The position numbers and the translations under genes were made by a program. Positions 53,468 to 62,318 of a stretch of DNA of 64,000 nucleotides are shown piece after piece. This stretch comes from Yersinia enterocolitica subsp. enterocolitica (lineage in GTDB: Bacteria > Pseudomonadota > Gammaproteobacteria > Enterobacterales > Enterobacteriaceae). How positions within the stretch are numbered: position 1 is the first letter of the stretch; every line of letters starts with the position of its first letter. The DNA is taken from assembly GCF_901472495.1 (NCBI RefSeq), contig NZ_LR590469.1:62001-126000 (forward strand). Reading direction: 5' to 3'. A model generated the notes under the pieces. That model had not been told where the DNA came from. It did no database searches and saw only the letters and a list, made by a program, of their open reading frames with translations.

Positions 53468-55135
53468 ATGAGTGAGGCAGAAGCCCGCCCAAGTAATTTT
53501 ATCCGTCAGATCATTGACGAAGATTTAGCCAGCGGCAAACACACGTCGGTTCATACCCGCTTCCCGCCGGAGCCAAATGGCTACTTGCATATTGGCCATG
53601 CGAAGTCTATTTGCCTGAACTTTGGTATTGCGCAAGACTACCAGGGGCAATGCAATCTGCGTTTCGACGACACCAACCCAGTGAAAGAAGATGTGGAGTT
53701 TGTGGAGTCAATTAAACGCGACGTAGAGTGGCTAGGCTTCACCTGGAGCGGTGATGTGCGTTACTCCTCAGACTATTTTGACCAATTGTACCAGTACGCT
53801 GTAGAGCTGATTAACAAGGGCCTGGCGTATGTTGATGAATTAACGCCTGAGCAGATGCGCGAATATCGCGGCACACTGACTGCGCCGGGTAAAAATAGCC
53901 CGTATCGCGACCGCAGTGTGGAAGAGAACCTGGCGCTGTTTGAAAAAATGCGTGCCGGTGGCTTTGCTGAAGGCACCGCATGCTTGCGCGCAAAAATTGA
54001 CATGGCGTCACCGTTCATTGTGATGCGTGATCCGGTGTTGTACCGCATTAAATTTGCCGAACATCACCAGTCTGGTAACAAGTGGTGCATCTACCCGATG
54101 TATGACTTCACCCATTGCATTTCTGATGCGATTGAAGGGATTACGCATTCACTTTGTACTTTGGAGTTCCAGGATAACCGTCGCTTGTATGATTGGGTGC
54201 TGGATAATATCTCTATTGAATGCCATCCACGTCAGTATGAGTTCTCTCGTCTGAATCTCGAATACTCCATTATGTCTAAGCGTAAGCTGAACCTATTGGT
54301 GACCGAGAAGGTAGTCGAGGGCTGGGATGACCCGCGTATGCCAACCATTTCTGGTTTGCGTCGCCGTGGTTACACCGCAGCATCAATTCGTGAATTCTGC
54401 CGCCGTATCGGTGTGACCAAGCAGGATAACAACGTTGAGATGATGGCGCTGGAATCCTGTATCCGTGATGATCTGAACGAAAATGCGCCACGGGCTATGG
54501 CTGTTCTGGATCCAATTAAAGTGGTTATCGAGAATCGTGCGGCAGGGGAAGAGTGGCTGACCATGCCAAATCATCCGAATAATCCGGATATGGGCACCCG
54601 TCAGGTACCTTTCGACAGTGAGATTTATATCGATCGCGCTGATTTTCGTGAAGAAGCCAATAAGCAATACAAGCGTCTGGTGCTGGGTAAAGAAGTGCGC
54701 CTGCGTAATGCTTATGTCATCAAAGCCGAGCGTGTTGAGAAAGACGCCGAAGGTCATGTCACGACACTTTATTGCAGCTATGACGCAGAAACTTTAAATA
54801 AAGACCCTGCCGACGGCCGTAAAGTGAAAGGGGTTATCCATTGGGTTTCTGTTAAGCATGCATTGCCTGCTGAAATCCGTTTATATGACCGTTTGTTTAG
54901 TGTACCAAACCCAGCGGCGGCGGAAGACTTCTTATCCACCATCAACCCTGAGTCTTTGATTATCCGTCAGGGCTTTGTTGAGCCAAGCTTGGCTGGTGCG
55001 GTACCAGAAAAAAATTATCAGTTTGAACGTGAAGGTTATTTCTGTGCTGATAGCCACTATTCACGGCCAGATGCGTTGGTATTTAACCGCACTGTCGGTC
55101 TGCGTGATACCTGGGCGGCTAAGGTGACTAACTGA
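53468..55135 (+). CDS. glnS: Glutaminyl-tRNA synthetase
   Basis: 555 residues from the ATG at 53468 (GAGGAATAG upstream). Class I synthetase: HIGH in YLHIGHAKS, KMSKS variant IMSKRKLN, and anticodon-binding beta barrels. Charges the tRNA-Gln species encoded at 43782-44242. Conserved position between nagE and chiP. Terminator follows. Confidence 0.99.
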   Translation: MSEAEARPSNFIRQIIDEDLASGKHTSVHTRFPPEPNGYLHIGHAKSICLNFGIAQDYQGQCNLRFDDTNPVKEDVEFVESIKRDVEWLGFTWSGDVRYSSDYFDQLYQYAVELINKGLAYVDELTPEQMREYRGTLTAPGKNSPYRDRSVEENLALFEKMRAGGFAEGTACLRAKIDMASPFIVMRDPVLYRIKFAEHHQSGNKWCIYPMYDFTHCISDAIEGITHSLCTLEFQDNRRLYDWVLDNISIECHPRQYEFSRLNLEYSIMSKRKLNLLVTEKVVEGWDDPRMPTISGLRRRGYTAASIREFCRRIGVTKQDNNVEMMALESCIRDDLNENAPRAMAVLDPIKVVIENRAAGEEWLTMPNHPNNPDMGTRQVPFDSEIYIDRADFREEANKQYKRLVLGKEVRLRNAYVIKAERVEKDAEGHVTTLYCSYDAETLNKDPADGRKVKGVIHWVSVKHALPAEIRLYDRLFSVPNPAAAEDFLSTINPESLIIRQGFVEPSLAGAVPEKNYQFEREGYFCADSHYSRPDALVFNRTVGLRDTWAAKVTN

Positions 55136-55162
55136 TTTTAGTCCTCCGATTTACCTCAATTG

Positions 55163-55187
55163 GCGTGGCTTAGTCCACGCTTTTTTT
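55163..55187 (+). terminator. Intrinsic terminator of glnS
   Basis: GCGTGG (55163-55168), loop CTTAGT, CCACGC (55175-55180), then T7. Confidence 0.93.
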
Positions 55188-55555
55188 ATGTCCATATCCA
55201 GTCATTGTTAGTTTTACTAAACATGACTCGGTTGTTTCAATTTCCTCTCCGTCCCGTCCTATTCTTTGGTCAATCTCAACAGATTACATTCTTTTCTCCC
55301 CCTTAAGCGGCGTTCTGTAAGTCTTTCTTAAATATTCGCTTTACGAATTAACTGGGAAAATAACACTGTTTTCCTCGTATAAATCTTATGTTTTATTGGT
55401 TCAGCTGAAACCATTCAAGATGTCAATATGGAACGATTCTGCTCTTTAAAAATCATGTTATGCATTGTTTTTTAAGCTTTTGTGAACTCTGTAATATTTT
55501 TTCACAGTTATGTGCTCATTGTCATACTTTGAATAATTAGCTTCATTTTTGATTG

Positions 55556-55577
55556 ATAATTCGCGTCGCGAAAAATA
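55556..55577. promoter_or_regulatory. NagC-like operator upstream of chiP
   Basis: The perfect palindrome TTCGCGTCGCGAA (55560-55572) within A/T flanks (TAA... and ...AAATAG). NagC controls chiP in E. coli; the palindrome with CG at its arms fits the NagC operator type. Confidence 0.5.
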
Positions 55578-55747
55578 GTCTGTATTCCAGCAGTAATCTT
55601 CACCAGTGTGTATTTCGACAGCGAAGTTGGTTTTTTTATGAACAACTGCTGGTGGGATTTCTTCCCAGCAAAACTTTACCCACTAGGGTTTTTTGAGGCT
55701 AAACCTGTGAGCTGTGGTGGACACAGGGGCGGCACTTTAAATGTGAT

Positions 55748-55763
55748 GTCAAAGAGGAATTTT
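55748..55763 (+). promoter_or_regulatory. ChiX sRNA pairing site over the chiP ribosome site
   Basis: GTCAAAGAGGAATTT is the exact complement of the ChiX seed (AAATTCCTCTTTGAC, from memory of E. coli ChiX). It covers the AGAGGA Shine-Dalgarno of the ATG at 55769, so pairing would block chiP translation. Same arrangement as in E. coli and Serratia. Confidence 0.85.
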
Positions 55764-55768
55764 TTCAT

Positions 55769-57172
55769 ATGGTTACGCACGGTGCTAAACGTAAAACATT
55801 AGCGCTCGCAGTCGCGGGTGCATTGTTAGGAACGGGGTTTATGGCAGCCCCAGAGGCCAAGGCAGAAGGCTTTGTTGATGATTCATCACTGACGGGTGGT
55901 ATTTACTATTGGCAGCGTCAGCGTGACCGTAAGGATTTAACGCCAGGTAGCGCAGAGTATGGCAAGTATGTCGCTAACCTGCACCACTCCACATTTAACG
56001 CCAATCTGGACTTCTCTTCCGGTTATGCCGCAGATATGTTCGGTATCGACTTAGCCGCTTTCGGCGCAGTTGAAATGACCAACAGTGGCCCAGCGGCACC
56101 AAACGAAATTGGTTTCAGTGATGCCAAAACCCGTTGGGACGAAAAATGGACCGGCGATAAGAGTGGTGTGAGTATTTACAAAGCCGCCGCCAAATTCAAA
56201 TTAGGTGATTTCTGGGCGCGTGGTGGTTATATCCAACCCACTGGTCAGACCCTGCTAGCCCCACACTGGAGCTTTATGCCGGGCACCTACCGCGGTGCTG
56301 AAGGTGGTGCGAAATTTGATTTTGATACGGCGGGCGCATTGTCCATGTCATACATGTGGACTGATGAATATAAAGCGCCGTGGTATCAGAACATGTACAA
56401 CTTCCGTCAAGCTGATGGCAAAACTGGTATCAGTTATCTGCACTCAATTGGCGCCAAATATGACTTTAAAAACAAGCTAGTACTGGAAGCAGCATTCGGT
56501 CAAGCCAAAGATTACATGGATCAATACTTTGCGAAAGCCTCTTATGCTTTCCCGGTTGCGGGTAATGATCTGCGGACGTCTTATCAGTTCTATGGTGCAA
56601 AAGACAAAGTTGATGGCGGCTTCAAAGATGTTAATGACGTCTATGACGGTCTTGCCTGGTTGCAAGCATTGACTCTGGGTTACACCACCGGGCCATTTGA
56701 TTTGCGTCTGGAAGGTACCTGGGCCAAAGCTGACGGCAACCAAGGCTACTTCTTGCAACGTATGACTCCGGGCTACGCCACCTCCAATGGTCGCTTAGAC
56801 GTGTGGTGGGATTCGCGCTCTGACTTTAACGCCAACGGTGAAAAAGCGTTGTTTGGTGGCGTGATGTATGACCTGAAAAACTGGAATTTGGCCGGTTGGT
56901 CAGTCGGGACTTCCTATGCTTATGGTTGGGATGCCAAACCGAGCACCAACCCAATTTATGACCAAAATACCCGTTTGAAAGAATCTGCATGGAACTTTGA
57001 CATTCTTTACACCCTGCAAGAAGGCCGTGCTAAAGGCACATTATTCAAACTGCACTACACCATGTACGACAACCACACCAACATTCCAAGTTATGGTGGC
57101 GGTTTCGGCAACGTATTCCAGGATGAAAAAGACGTTAAATTCATCGTGATTGCACCATTTACGATCTTCTGA
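55769..57172 (+). CDS. chiP: Chitoporin ChiP
   Basis: 467 residues, matching E. coli ChiP (YbfM). Signal peptide with cut near AKA-EG; OprD-type 16-strand outer-membrane barrel (WQRQRDRKDL early, GGYIQPTGQTLLAPHWSFMPGTYRGAE eyelet loops, C-terminal strand ending in Phe: VIAPFTIF). Lets chito-oligosaccharides into the periplasm. First gene of chiP-chiQ-chb; 15-nt ChiX site overlaps its ribosome site. Confidence 0.96.
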   Translation: MVTHGAKRKTLALAVAGALLGTGFMAAPEAKAEGFVDDSSLTGGIYYWQRQRDRKDLTPGSAEYGKYVANLHHSTFNANLDFSSGYAADMFGIDLAAFGAVEMTNSGPAAPNEIGFSDAKTRWDEKWTGDKSGVSIYKAAAKFKLGDFWARGGYIQPTGQTLLAPHWSFMPGTYRGAEGGAKFDFDTAGALSMSYMWTDEYKAPWYQNMYNFRQADGKTGISYLHSIGAKYDFKNKLVLEAAFGQAKDYMDQYFAKASYAFPVAGNDLRTSYQFYGAKDKVDGGFKDVNDVYDGLAWLQALTLGYTTGPFDLRLEGTWAKADGNQGYFLQRMTPGYATSNGRLDVWWDSRSDFNANGEKALFGGVMYDLKNWNLAGWSVGTSYAYGWDAKPSTNPIYDQNTRLKESAWNFDILYTLQEGRAKGTLFKLHYTMYDNHTNIPSYGGGFGNVFQDEKDVKFIVIAPFTIF

Positions 57173-57232
57173 TTTTTCCCCTTTTGATTGCCATCCCCGG
57201 CCGCTGTGCCGGGGACATAATGGAGTGCCACC

Positions 57233-57559
57233 ATGAAAAAAATCCTTTTTATCATCGCCGCAGTCATGGGATTAAGTGCTTGTGCCCCACAAACTCCCAT
57301 TCAGCCGGAAGACAGCAAACTTAAGCAAGCATACAGCGCTTGTATCAATGCTAGCGAAGGTCAACCAGAAAGGCTGATCCCTTGCAAAGCGGTACTGAAC
57401 GTTTTGAAACAAGAGAAGGCGCATCAAGCCTTTACCGACAAAGAAACAGTACGGGTACTGGATTACCAGCGCTGTATTGATGCGGCCCACACTGGCAATG
57501 GTCAAGCCTATGACGCGCAGTGCGGCAAACTTTGGCAAGAAATTCGCAACAACAATTGA
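57233..57559 (+). CDS. chiQ: ChiQ lipoprotein
   Basis: 108 residues. Lipobox LSAC with Cys17 (MGLSACAPQT). Small outer-membrane lipoprotein of unknown role, co-transcribed with chiP in E. coli (YbfN). Two further Cys pairs suggest disulfides. Its stop lies in the first unit of a 15-bp tandem repeat. Confidence 0.92.
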   Translation: MKKILFIIAAVMGLSACAPQTPIQPEDSKLKQAYSACINASEGQPERLIPCKAVLNVLKQEKAHQAFTDKETVRVLDYQRCIDAAHTGNGQAYDAQCGKLWQEIRNNN

Positions 57560-57620
57560 TTTAACAACAATTGATTTAACAATAATTGTTTTAACAACGA
57601 TTGATCTAACAATAATTCTG
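57548..57620 (+). repeat. 15-bp tandem repeat, about 4.8 copies, across the chiQ stop
   Basis: Units at 57548, 57563, 57578, 57593 and 57608 vary around AACAACAATTGATTT (units 1 and 2 identical, others with one to four changes). Unit 1 encodes the last residues Asn-Asn-Asn and the TGA of chiQ; the rest is in the chiQ-chb spacer. Confidence 0.9.
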
Positions 57621-57681
57621 TCAGCGGCAATACTTCAGTAGCGACTTTGGCAGCGGTTATTCATTATGGATGAGGTTAGTG

Positions 57682-60357
57682 ATGAACAAATTCAGATTAA
57701 ATGCGTTAGCGGCAATCACCGCAACCTTTGGCTTGATGGGCGCTGCCCATGCAGATGCCGCCAATCAACAGATTGTTGATCAACTCAGCGCTTTGACAGT
57801 TAATTATAAAGTGTTGGATAACCGCGCAGCTGAAAATGGCGTAGATTGCGCCAAGTTGGGAGCTGACTGGGCATCATGTAATAAAGTAGTGATTACTCTG
57901 ACCAATACTGGGGATGAGATCAAAGGCCAGGACTGGGCCATTTACTTCCATAGTATTCGTCAAATTCTCACCGTAGATAATGATCAGTTTAAAATTACTC
58001 ACCTGACGGGTGATCTACATAAAATTGAACCTACCGCCAAATTTACTGGTTTCCCTGCCAATCAGGCGGTTGAAATCCCGATCACCGGCGAATACTGGCA
58101 GTTATTTGCCACCGACTTTATGCCGCGCTGGTATGCCACTTCGGGTGATGCAAAACCAAAAGTTCTGAAAAGTACTGATACTGAAGATATTAATGAATAT
58201 CTGACTCAGTTTACGGGCGATCAGTGGAAGCGTACTAAAGACGACAATAACGTATTAATGACACCGGAATCTCGCTTCGTCAAAAATGAGGCCGTGAAAA
58301 CATTAACGGCAGCTAACCTGCGCGGGCAGATTATCCCGACACCAATGGAAGTGAAGGTTCACCAACAAGATGCCGATTTGAGTCAAGGTGTGGCGCTTGA
58401 CCTGAGCACTTTGCCCAAACCGGCTGCTGAGGCGGCGGCGCAGCGTTTTGCATTACTTGGCTTGAAGTTGGGTGCAACGGGGTTCCCGATTAAAACCTTG
58501 ATTCAGCCGTCTGCCTTTAAAGGTGACTTAGCCGTTTCAGGCGCATATGAGCTGAAAATCGGTGAAAAGGGCGCGCAAGTGATTGGTTTTGACCCAACAG
58601 GTGTGTTTTACGGCCTGCAATCCATTCTTTCTTTAGTACCGACTGATGGTAGCAAGAAGATTGCGACATTGGATGCCAAAGATGCGCCACGCTTTGAATA
58701 CCGTGGTGTTTTCCTGGATGTAGGGCGTAACTTCAAAACTAAAGATGCAGTATTGCGTTTGCTTGATCAGATGGCCGCTTACAAGCTGAACAAATTCCAC
58801 TTCCATCTGAGTGATGATGAAGGCTGGCGTATTGAGATACCAGGCCTGCCAGAACTGACCGATGTGGGCAGCAAGCGTTGCCACGATTTAACGGAAAACA
58901 CCTGCTTACTGCCGCAATTGGGCTCAGGCCCGGATAGCAATAATTTGGGCTCGGGTCACTTTACCCGTGATGATTACATCGACATTTTGAAATACGCGAA
59001 AGCCCGCCAAATTGAGGTCATTCCTGAGATTGATATGCCCGCCCACGCGCGTGCAGCCGTCGTCTCGATGGAAGCTCGTTACAACAATTTGATGAAGCAG
59101 GGTAAGGAAAAAGAAGCCAACGAGTTCCGCCTGGTTGACCCGACAGATGATTCCAACACGACTTCTGTTCAGTTCTATGAACGCAAAAGTTATCTCAACC
59201 CATGTCTGGATTCGTCTAAACGTTTTGTCGACAAAGTGATCGGCGAAATGGCGCAGATGCACAAAGAAGCCGGTATGCCATTGACCACCTGGCATTTTGG
59301 TGGTGATGAGGCGAAGAACATCCGTCTGGGGGCAGGGTTCCAGGATAAAAATGGCACCATTGAGCCGGGCAAGGGCATTATTGATAAAAGTGTGGAAGAT
59401 AAGCCGTGGGCTAAATCGCAAGTTTGTCAGGATATGGTCAAGCAAGGCAAAATTCAGGATGTTGAGCATCTTTCCAGCCACTTTGCGATTGAAGTCAGCA
59501 AGTTGGTGAATGCCCATGGCATTGAGAAAATGCAAGCCTGGCAAGATGGCCTTAAAGATGCCAAGTCGTCGAAAGACTTTGCCACTAAACGTGTTGGCGT
59601 TAACTTCTGGGATACTCTCTATTGGGGCGGCGCTGACTCAATCAATGATTGGGCCAATAAAGGCTATGAAGTGGTCGCGTCGAATCCGGATTATGTCTAT
59701 TTCGACATGCCATATGAAGTTAACCCAAATGAGCGCGGTTATTACTGGGCGACTCGCTTCAGCGACGAAGCCAAAGTCTTTAGTTTCGCGCCGGATAATA
59801 TGCCACAAAACGCGGAAACATCGGTCGACCGTGACGGTAATCATTTCAGTGCTAAAAGTGATAAACCTTGGCCGGGTGTGCACGGTATTTCCGTTCAATC
59901 ATGGAATGAAACAGTACGAACTGATGAACAAATGGAATACATGATTTTCCCTCGAGTATTACCACTGGCCGAACGTGCCTGGCATCGTGCGTCTTGGGAG
60001 CAGGATTATAAAGCCGGTCGTGAGTACCAAGGTGGCGTAACGCATAGGGTTGACACCAAGGCGTTGAGTTCCGATTGGCAGCGTTTTGCCAATATTATGG
60101 GCCAACGTGAATTGGCGAAACTGGATAAAGCCGGAGTGGCTTATCGCTTGCCAGTTCCAGGGGCGCGAGTTGTTGGCGGGGAATTGGAAGCTAATATCTC
60201 CTTACCGGGTCTGATTATCGAGTATTCCACTGATGGCGGAAAACAATGGCAGCAGTATGATGCCAAAGCACAACCGAAAGTCAGTGGCGACGTATTGATT
60301 CGTTCCACCAGCCCGGATGGTAAACGTAGTAGTCGTGCGGAGCCGGTTAAGGTTTGA
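57682..60357 (+). CDS. chb: Chitobiase (beta-N-acetylhexosaminidase), GH20
   Basis: 891 residues from the ATG at 57682 (GAGG upstream), which begins a signal peptide ending AHA-DA; another ATG at 57670 gives four extra residues. Order: N-terminal carbohydrate-binding CHB_HEX domain (about 30-190), small alpha/beta domain, GH20 catalytic barrel with the DE pair in WHFGGDEAKN, and a C-terminal Ig-like domain. Four conserved motifs including RFEYRGVFLDVGRN and FHFHLSDDEGWR. Splits chitobiose to GlcNAc in the periplasm, feeding NagE. Serratia has the same chiP-chiQ-chitobiase order; E. coli lacks it here. Confidence 0.96.
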   Translation: MNKFRLNALAAITATFGLMGAAHADAANQQIVDQLSALTVNYKVLDNRAAENGVDCAKLGADWASCNKVVITLTNTGDEIKGQDWAIYFHSIRQILTVDNDQFKITHLTGDLHKIEPTAKFTGFPANQAVEIPITGEYWQLFATDFMPRWYATSGDAKPKVLKSTDTEDINEYLTQFTGDQWKRTKDDNNVLMTPESRFVKNEAVKTLTAANLRGQIIPTPMEVKVHQQDADLSQGVALDLSTLPKPAAEAAAQRFALLGLKLGATGFPIKTLIQPSAFKGDLAVSGAYELKIGEKGAQVIGFDPTGVFYGLQSILSLVPTDGSKKIATLDAKDAPRFEYRGVFLDVGRNFKTKDAVLRLLDQMAAYKLNKFHFHLSDDEGWRIEIPGLPELTDVGSKRCHDLTENTCLLPQLGSGPDSNNLGSGHFTRDDYIDILKYAKARQIEVIPEIDMPAHARAAVVSMEARYNNLMKQGKEKEANEFRLVDPTDDSNTTSVQFYERKSYLNPCLDSSKRFVDKVIGEMAQMHKEAGMPLTTWHFGGDEAKNIRLGAGFQDKNGTIEPGKGIIDKSVEDKPWAKSQVCQDMVKQGKIQDVEHLSSHFAIEVSKLVNAHGIEKMQAWQDGLKDAKSSKDFATKRVGVNFWDTLYWGGADSINDWANKGYEVVASNPDYVYFDMPYEVNPNERGYYWATRFSDEAKVFSFAPDNMPQNAETSVDRDGNHFSAKSDKPWPGVHGISVQSWNETVRTDEQMEYMIFPRVLPLAERAWHRASWEQDYKAGREYQGGVTHRVDTKALSSDWQRFANIMGQRELAKLDKAGVAYRLPVPGARVVGGELEANISLPGLIIEYSTDGGKQWQQYDAKAQPKVSGDVLIRSTSPDGKRSSRAEPVKV

Positions 60358-60447
60358 TTATTGCTGTCAAAGTGCTGTGTCTGATGTTAACTCCTGTTTG
60401 CTGAGGTTTAGGTAAACACTATTAAGTGAAGTTGAGTTGATGGTTTT

Positions 60448-60474
60448 CCCCCGGCAAGTCCGGGGTTTTTTTTG
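60448..60474 (+). terminator. Intrinsic terminator of chiP-chiQ-chb
   Basis: CCCCGG (60449-60454), loop of 5, CCGGGG (60460-60465), then T8. Confidence 0.93.
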
Positions 60475-60504
60475 TTTTAAATTTATGGAGGTAGCAATAG
60501 GGTG

Positions 60505-60625
60505 TATACCCAAAGTCATTGGAATTGCAGATAAGTGGGGTGGCAAGCGAATAAATCACCTACGTCAGTGATTAGGGGGAATTAGAATAACTAACAACCC
60601 AGCGGCTTCAAGGGTGAAGGGTATA
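60505..60625. repeat. Divergent ERIC-like element between chb and fur
   Basis: Bounded by TATACCC (60505) and GGGTATA (to 60625), 121 bp. Left part AATTGCAGATAAGTGGGGTG then GCAAGCGAATAAATC matches ERIC; the right half has drifted or is rearranged. Confidence 0.7.
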
Positions 60626-60753
60626 AATAAGAATGACCACCTGACTCCCAACCGAGTTGCACTTGGGTAACTGAGCGGGAAAGGCGGCCATCTTGCGGAT
60701 TATTTATTTCAGCAGCGCTTAAAATCTTTATAAGTCAACGCGATAAAACGACA
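60626..60753. other. Region between ERIC and fur
   Basis: About 130 bases past the ERIC; contains the end of the fur transcript on the minus strand. No gene or clear terminator. Confidence 0.4.
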
Positions 60754-61200
60754 TTATCTTTTATCGTGCGCAGATTCATTTTCACGGCAATCGCCGCTTT
60801 CACAGTGGCCGTACAGATACAGACTGTGATTGGTCAGCTTGATACCATGTTGTTTAGCAATTTCACGTTGAAGCGATTCAATGGATTCATTACTAAATTC
60901 GATCACTTTGCCGCAATCCAGGCAAATCAGATGATCGTGATGATGTTGCTGCGTCAGCTCAAAGACTGATTTGCCGCCTTCGAAATTATGGCGGGTAACA
61001 ATACCGGCATCATCAAACTGGTTCAGTACACGGTAAACCGTTGCTAAACCAATTTCTTCACCGATATCGATCAGCTTTTTATAAAGATCTTCCGCGCTGA
61101 CGTGATGGCACACCGGATCTTGCAACACTTCCAGAATTTTAAGCCGTGGCAGTGTTACTTTAAGGCCTGCGTTTTTTAAGGCTTTGTTGTTGTCAGTCAT
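60754..61200 (-). CDS. fur: Ferric uptake regulator Fur
   Basis: 148 residues, near-identical to E. coli Fur. DNA-binding winged helix (about 10-80), metal site in the HHHDHLICLDC segment and the C-terminal CESGDC Cys pair. Represses iron uptake genes with Fe2+. Conserved fldA-fur order, same strand, 368 bp apart. Confidence 0.99.
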   Translation of the reverse strand: MTDNNKALKNAGLKVTLPRLKILEVLQDPVCHHVSAEDLYKKLIDIGEEIGLATVYRVLNQFDDAGIVTRHNFEGGKSVFELTQQHHHDHLICLDCGKVIEFSNESIESLQREIAKQHGIKLTNHSLYLYGHCESGDCRENESAHDKR

Positions 61201-61568
61201 GCGGATTCAGTCCTGTTACTATCGATTCAAATTAAGGCTGTTCAGCCTATGACATCCGTGGCGCAATATTCTCAATTGCGTCTCATTATAGAACTGCTAG
61301 CCCCAAATGAAAACCGTGGTTGTTAACAAAGATATAATTGCACACTTTGCCCGATTAATCATGCAATGTATTGATGAATGGGATTGTTGCATAATTTAAG
61401 TATATGACTGCAAAGTATAAGGTTACAAATTTGTAGCAGTTTATTTTCATTTTGCACGGATGAAAGTGCGGATTTGTGGGTGGCTTAACAGAGTATAACC
61501 AGAGGGATAGAAGCAACGGAAACGCGTGGCAATATTAAATTTCATCCCCGCGTTTCCGACATGACAAA
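61201..61568 (-). promoter_or_regulatory. fldA-fur intergenic region with hairpin
   Basis: About 370 bases. CGGAAACGCG (61517-61526) and CGCGTTTCCG (61549-61558) form a 10-bp stem just after the fldA stop, a likely fldA terminator without a good T-run. An A/T-rich AATTGAGAATATT stretch near 61266-61290 could be a Fur box for autoregulation but matches the consensus only weakly. Confidence 0.5.
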
Positions 61569-62096
61569 TTAACCGGTAATTTCGGCCAGATTCAGTTCTT
61601 CGCTGATCTGTTTTACCCAAGCTTCAACGCGCTCATTTGTCAATTCTGGCTGACGATCTTCATCAATGGCTAAACCAATAAAGTGATCGTCATCCGCCAA
61701 GCCTTTAGACGCTTCAAAGTGGTAGCCAGCGGTTGGCCAGTGACCGACGATAGCAGCACCGCGTGGTTCGATGATATCGCGCACGGTTCCCATCGCATCA
61801 CAGAAATATTCTGCATAATCTTCCTGATCGCCACAGCCAAATATAGCCACCAATTTGCCGTTGAAATCAATTTCTTCCAGTGTCGGGAAGAAATCATCCC
61901 AATCACATTGAGCTTCACCGTAATACCAGGTTGGGATGCCGATGAGCAGAATATCAAAGCCTTCTAAATCTTCTTTAGTGCTTTTGGCAATGTCGTGAAC
62001 CTCAGCAACATCTTTACCCAGTTGCTTTTGGATCATCTTGGCAATGTTTTCGGTATTGCCAGTATCGCTGCCAAAGAAAATGCCTACAGTTGCCAT
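61569..62096 (-). CDS. fldA: Flavodoxin 1
   Basis: 175 residues. FMN phosphate loop FFGSDTGNTE, FMN-binding Trp in PTWYYGE and Tyr in GCGDQEDYAEYF. One-electron carrier for methionine synthase, pyruvate formate-lyase activation and ribonucleotide reductase. The E. coli neighbours ybfE, ybfF and seqA are not next to it here. Confidence 0.98.
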   Translation of the reverse strand: MATVGIFFGSDTGNTENIAKMIQKQLGKDVAEVHDIAKSTKEDLEGFDILLIGIPTWYYGEAQCDWDDFFPTLEEIDFNGKLVAIFGCGDQEDYAEYFCDAMGTVRDIIEPRGAAIVGHWPTAGYHFEASKGLADDDHFIGLAIDEDRQPELTNERVEAWVKQISEELNLAEITG

Positions 62097-62318
62097 ATAA
62101 CTTAATACCTTTTAAATTCAAATTGTTATGCAAATTACTGAGCGTTTGGCCCAATAATATAACACATGTATAGGGCCATATAGTGCCAGAAAACCTCGTC
62201 CGGCCGATATCAAGATTATGCGATATTAAATTTTTGTGAGTGGCTCAACCTTATAACCTCATTGCCGATAACAGCGGTGTAACCGAATGGTTGCAATTTG
62301 CAGTGAAGGAGAACAAAC

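Larger units (their letters stand above)
55188..55768 (+). promoter_or_regulatory. Regulatory leader region of chiP
   Basis: About 580 A/T-rich bases between the glnS terminator and chiP. Contains a NagC-like palindrome near 55556-55577 and the ChiX pairing site at 55748. A 64-codon frame at 55608-55802 crosses the chiP start and has poor start context; not called. The long leader suggests a sizeable 5' UTR. Confidence 0.55.

Noticed and set aside
55608..55802. 64-codon frame in the chiP leader
   Set aside because: Overlaps the signal peptide of chiP in another frame, lacks a ribosome site, and contains the ChiX site, which is better explained as leader.
61260..61300. Fur box for fur autoregulation
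   Set aside because: Match to the GATAATGATAATCATTATC consensus is too weak to list as a separate site.
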